A stretch of 6,209 bases of DNA, from assembly GCA_937930135.1 (NCBI GenBank), contig CALGVO010000218.1:1-6209 (forward strand), given 5' to 3'. Under the pieces are notes generated by a model. The model saw nothing but the letters and a program-made list of their open reading frames with translations. It was not told the origin of the DNA and did not search any database. Origin of the DNA: an uncultured Synechococcus sp. Its GTDB lineage: Bacteria; Cyanobacteriota; Cyanobacteriia; PCC-6307; Cyanobiaceae. The position numbers and the translations under genes are program-made. Shown here in pieces: positions 5,440 to 6,209 of this stretch (positions are counted from its first letter, which is position 1; every line of letters begins with the position of its first letter).

Positions 5440-6209
5440 ATGACTCTCATTCCAGCATCGGAAGACCGGGGCCATCTGATGACGGAGCAGGCCAATCCGC
5501 GAAGTCACGCGCTCGATCGCCTCAGCACCGCAGAGCTGGTGGATCTGTTTGTCACGGAGGATCGTCGCCCCCAGGAGGCGGTGGCCGCCGCCGCCCCGGC
5601 CCTGGCCGAGGCGATCGATCAGATCGCTGATCGGCTCCATCAGGGTGGTCGGCTCTTCTACGTGGGCGCCGGGACGTCCGGACGGCTCGGGGTGCTGGAT
5701 GCTGCCGAGTGTCCTCCCACATTCTGCAGCCCGCCGGAGCTGGTGCAGGGCGTGCTCGCCGGAGGTGCTCCAGCGTTGCTGCGCAGTTCGGAGGGTTTGG
5801 AGGACCAGCGCGATGCCGGAGCCGAGGCTCTGCGCGATCGAGGCGTCGGCGCGGCCGATTGTGTGGTGGGCATTGCCGCCGGCGGCACCACGCCCTATGT
5901 GCATGGGGCGCTCGACTACGCCGGATCCCTCGGCGCGCTCACGATCGGCATGGCCTGCGTCCCCAGCGCCCAGGCGTCGTTGCCCTGCGCGATCGACATC
6001 CGTCTGCTCACGGGGCCGGAACTGCTCACCGGTTCGACCCGGCTCAAAGCCGGAACGGCCACCAAAATGGCGCTCAACATTCTCTCCACCGGAGTGATGG
6101 TGCGCTTGGGCAAGGTCTATGGCAACCGGATGGTGGATGTGGCCGCCAGCAACAGCAAGCTGGTGGACCGGGCCCTGCGGATCTTGCGCGATCTGGCGGG
6201 GGTGCCCCG
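5440..6209 (+). CDS. murQ: MurQ, N-acetylmuramic acid 6-phosphate etherase (C-terminus cut by window edge)
   Basis: MurQ cleaves the lactyl ether of MurNAc-6-phosphate to give GlcNAc-6-phosphate and D-lactate, a step of cytoplasmic peptidoglycan recycling. The window holds 256 codons of an expected roughly 300. The SIS-type sugar-phosphate fold is visible: 'GAGTSGRLG' 76-84, 'LDAAECPPT' with Glu90, 'EGLED' with Glu121, 'GIAAGGTTPYV' 144-154, and 'TGSTRLKAGT' 197-206. Glu90 and Glu121 correspond to the catalytic pair Glu83 and Glu114 of Escherichia coli MurQ, with the same 31-residue spacing. I chose the ATG at 5440: it has GAGG nine bases upstream (5427-5430), and the following 'RGHLMTEQANP' matches the N-terminal RGHLLTEQ-type motif common in MurQ, so the ATG at 5479 is internal. 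The gene starts 11 bases after the DUF3110 stop. No PTS uptake gene (murP) or anhydro-MurNAc kinase is in the window, so the source of its substrate cannot be seen. Confidence 0.95.
   Translation, partial: MTLIPASEDRGHLMTEQANPRSHALDRLSTAELVDLFVTEDRRPQEAVAAAAPALAEAIDQIADRLHQGGRLFYVGAGTSGRLGVLDAAECPPTFCSPPELVQGVLAGGAPALLRSSEGLEDQRDAGAEALRDRGVGAADCVVGIAAGGTTPYVHGALDYAGSLGALTIGMACVPSAQASLPCAIDIRLLTGPELLTGSTRLKAGTATKMALNILSTGVMVRLGKVYGNRMVDVAASNSKLVDRALRILRDLAGVP

Noticed and set aside
5611..5633. Cluster of four GATC sites with overlapping inverted repeats (CGATCAG-ATCG-CTGATCG) inside murQ.
   Set aside because: It encodes conserved-looking AIDQIADR residues and is explained by codon choice; no sign of an origin, an attachment site or a terminator around it.

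Overview
The window looks like a piece of a GC-rich picocyanobacterial chromosome (Synechococcus/Cyanobium type). This rests on protein resemblance recalled from family knowledge, not on a search. The Hsp70 resembles the cyanobacterial DnaK1 paralogue rather than DnaK2 or DnaK3, one small protein is of the DUF3110 type known mainly from cyanobacteria and plastid-bearing eukaryotes, and the Pst permeases resemble those of marine and freshwater Synechococcus. The window carries no mobile element, RNA gene or CRISPR array that I can see.

The left third (about 1-1979) is on the minus strand. It is the membrane and ATPase part of a high-affinity phosphate ABC importer in the order pstC, pstA, pstB. 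pstC and pstA are complete and separated by 8 bases. pstB is cut by the left edge and only its first 19 codons are present. The short pstA-pstB spacer contains inverted repeats that could form alternative RNA structures around the pstB start.

The region 1980-2125 is a divergent intergenic region of about 146 bases. It separates the pst genes from a plus-strand gene series and holds a perfect 12-bp palindrome (2039-2050).

The right two thirds (2126-6209) is a tightly packed plus-strand series that is probably one transcription unit: dnaK1-type Hsp70; a J-domain protein with a DnaJ C-terminal domain but no zinc finger, overlapping dnaK by 17 bases; a DUF3110 protein after 41 bases; and murQ (N-acetylmuramic acid 6-phosphate etherase) after 11 bases, cut by the right edge. 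The Hsp70 and its J-protein form an evident chaperone pair. The DUF3110 protein is a candidate partner or client. MurQ recycles a cell-wall amino sugar and may be there only because of gene packing. All genes look intact apart from the two edge-truncated ones. The most notable points are the unusual interdomain linker and acidic tail of the Hsp70, the G/F-poor, zinc-finger-less J-protein, the DUF3110 linkage, and the palindrome shared between the phosphate and chaperone operons.
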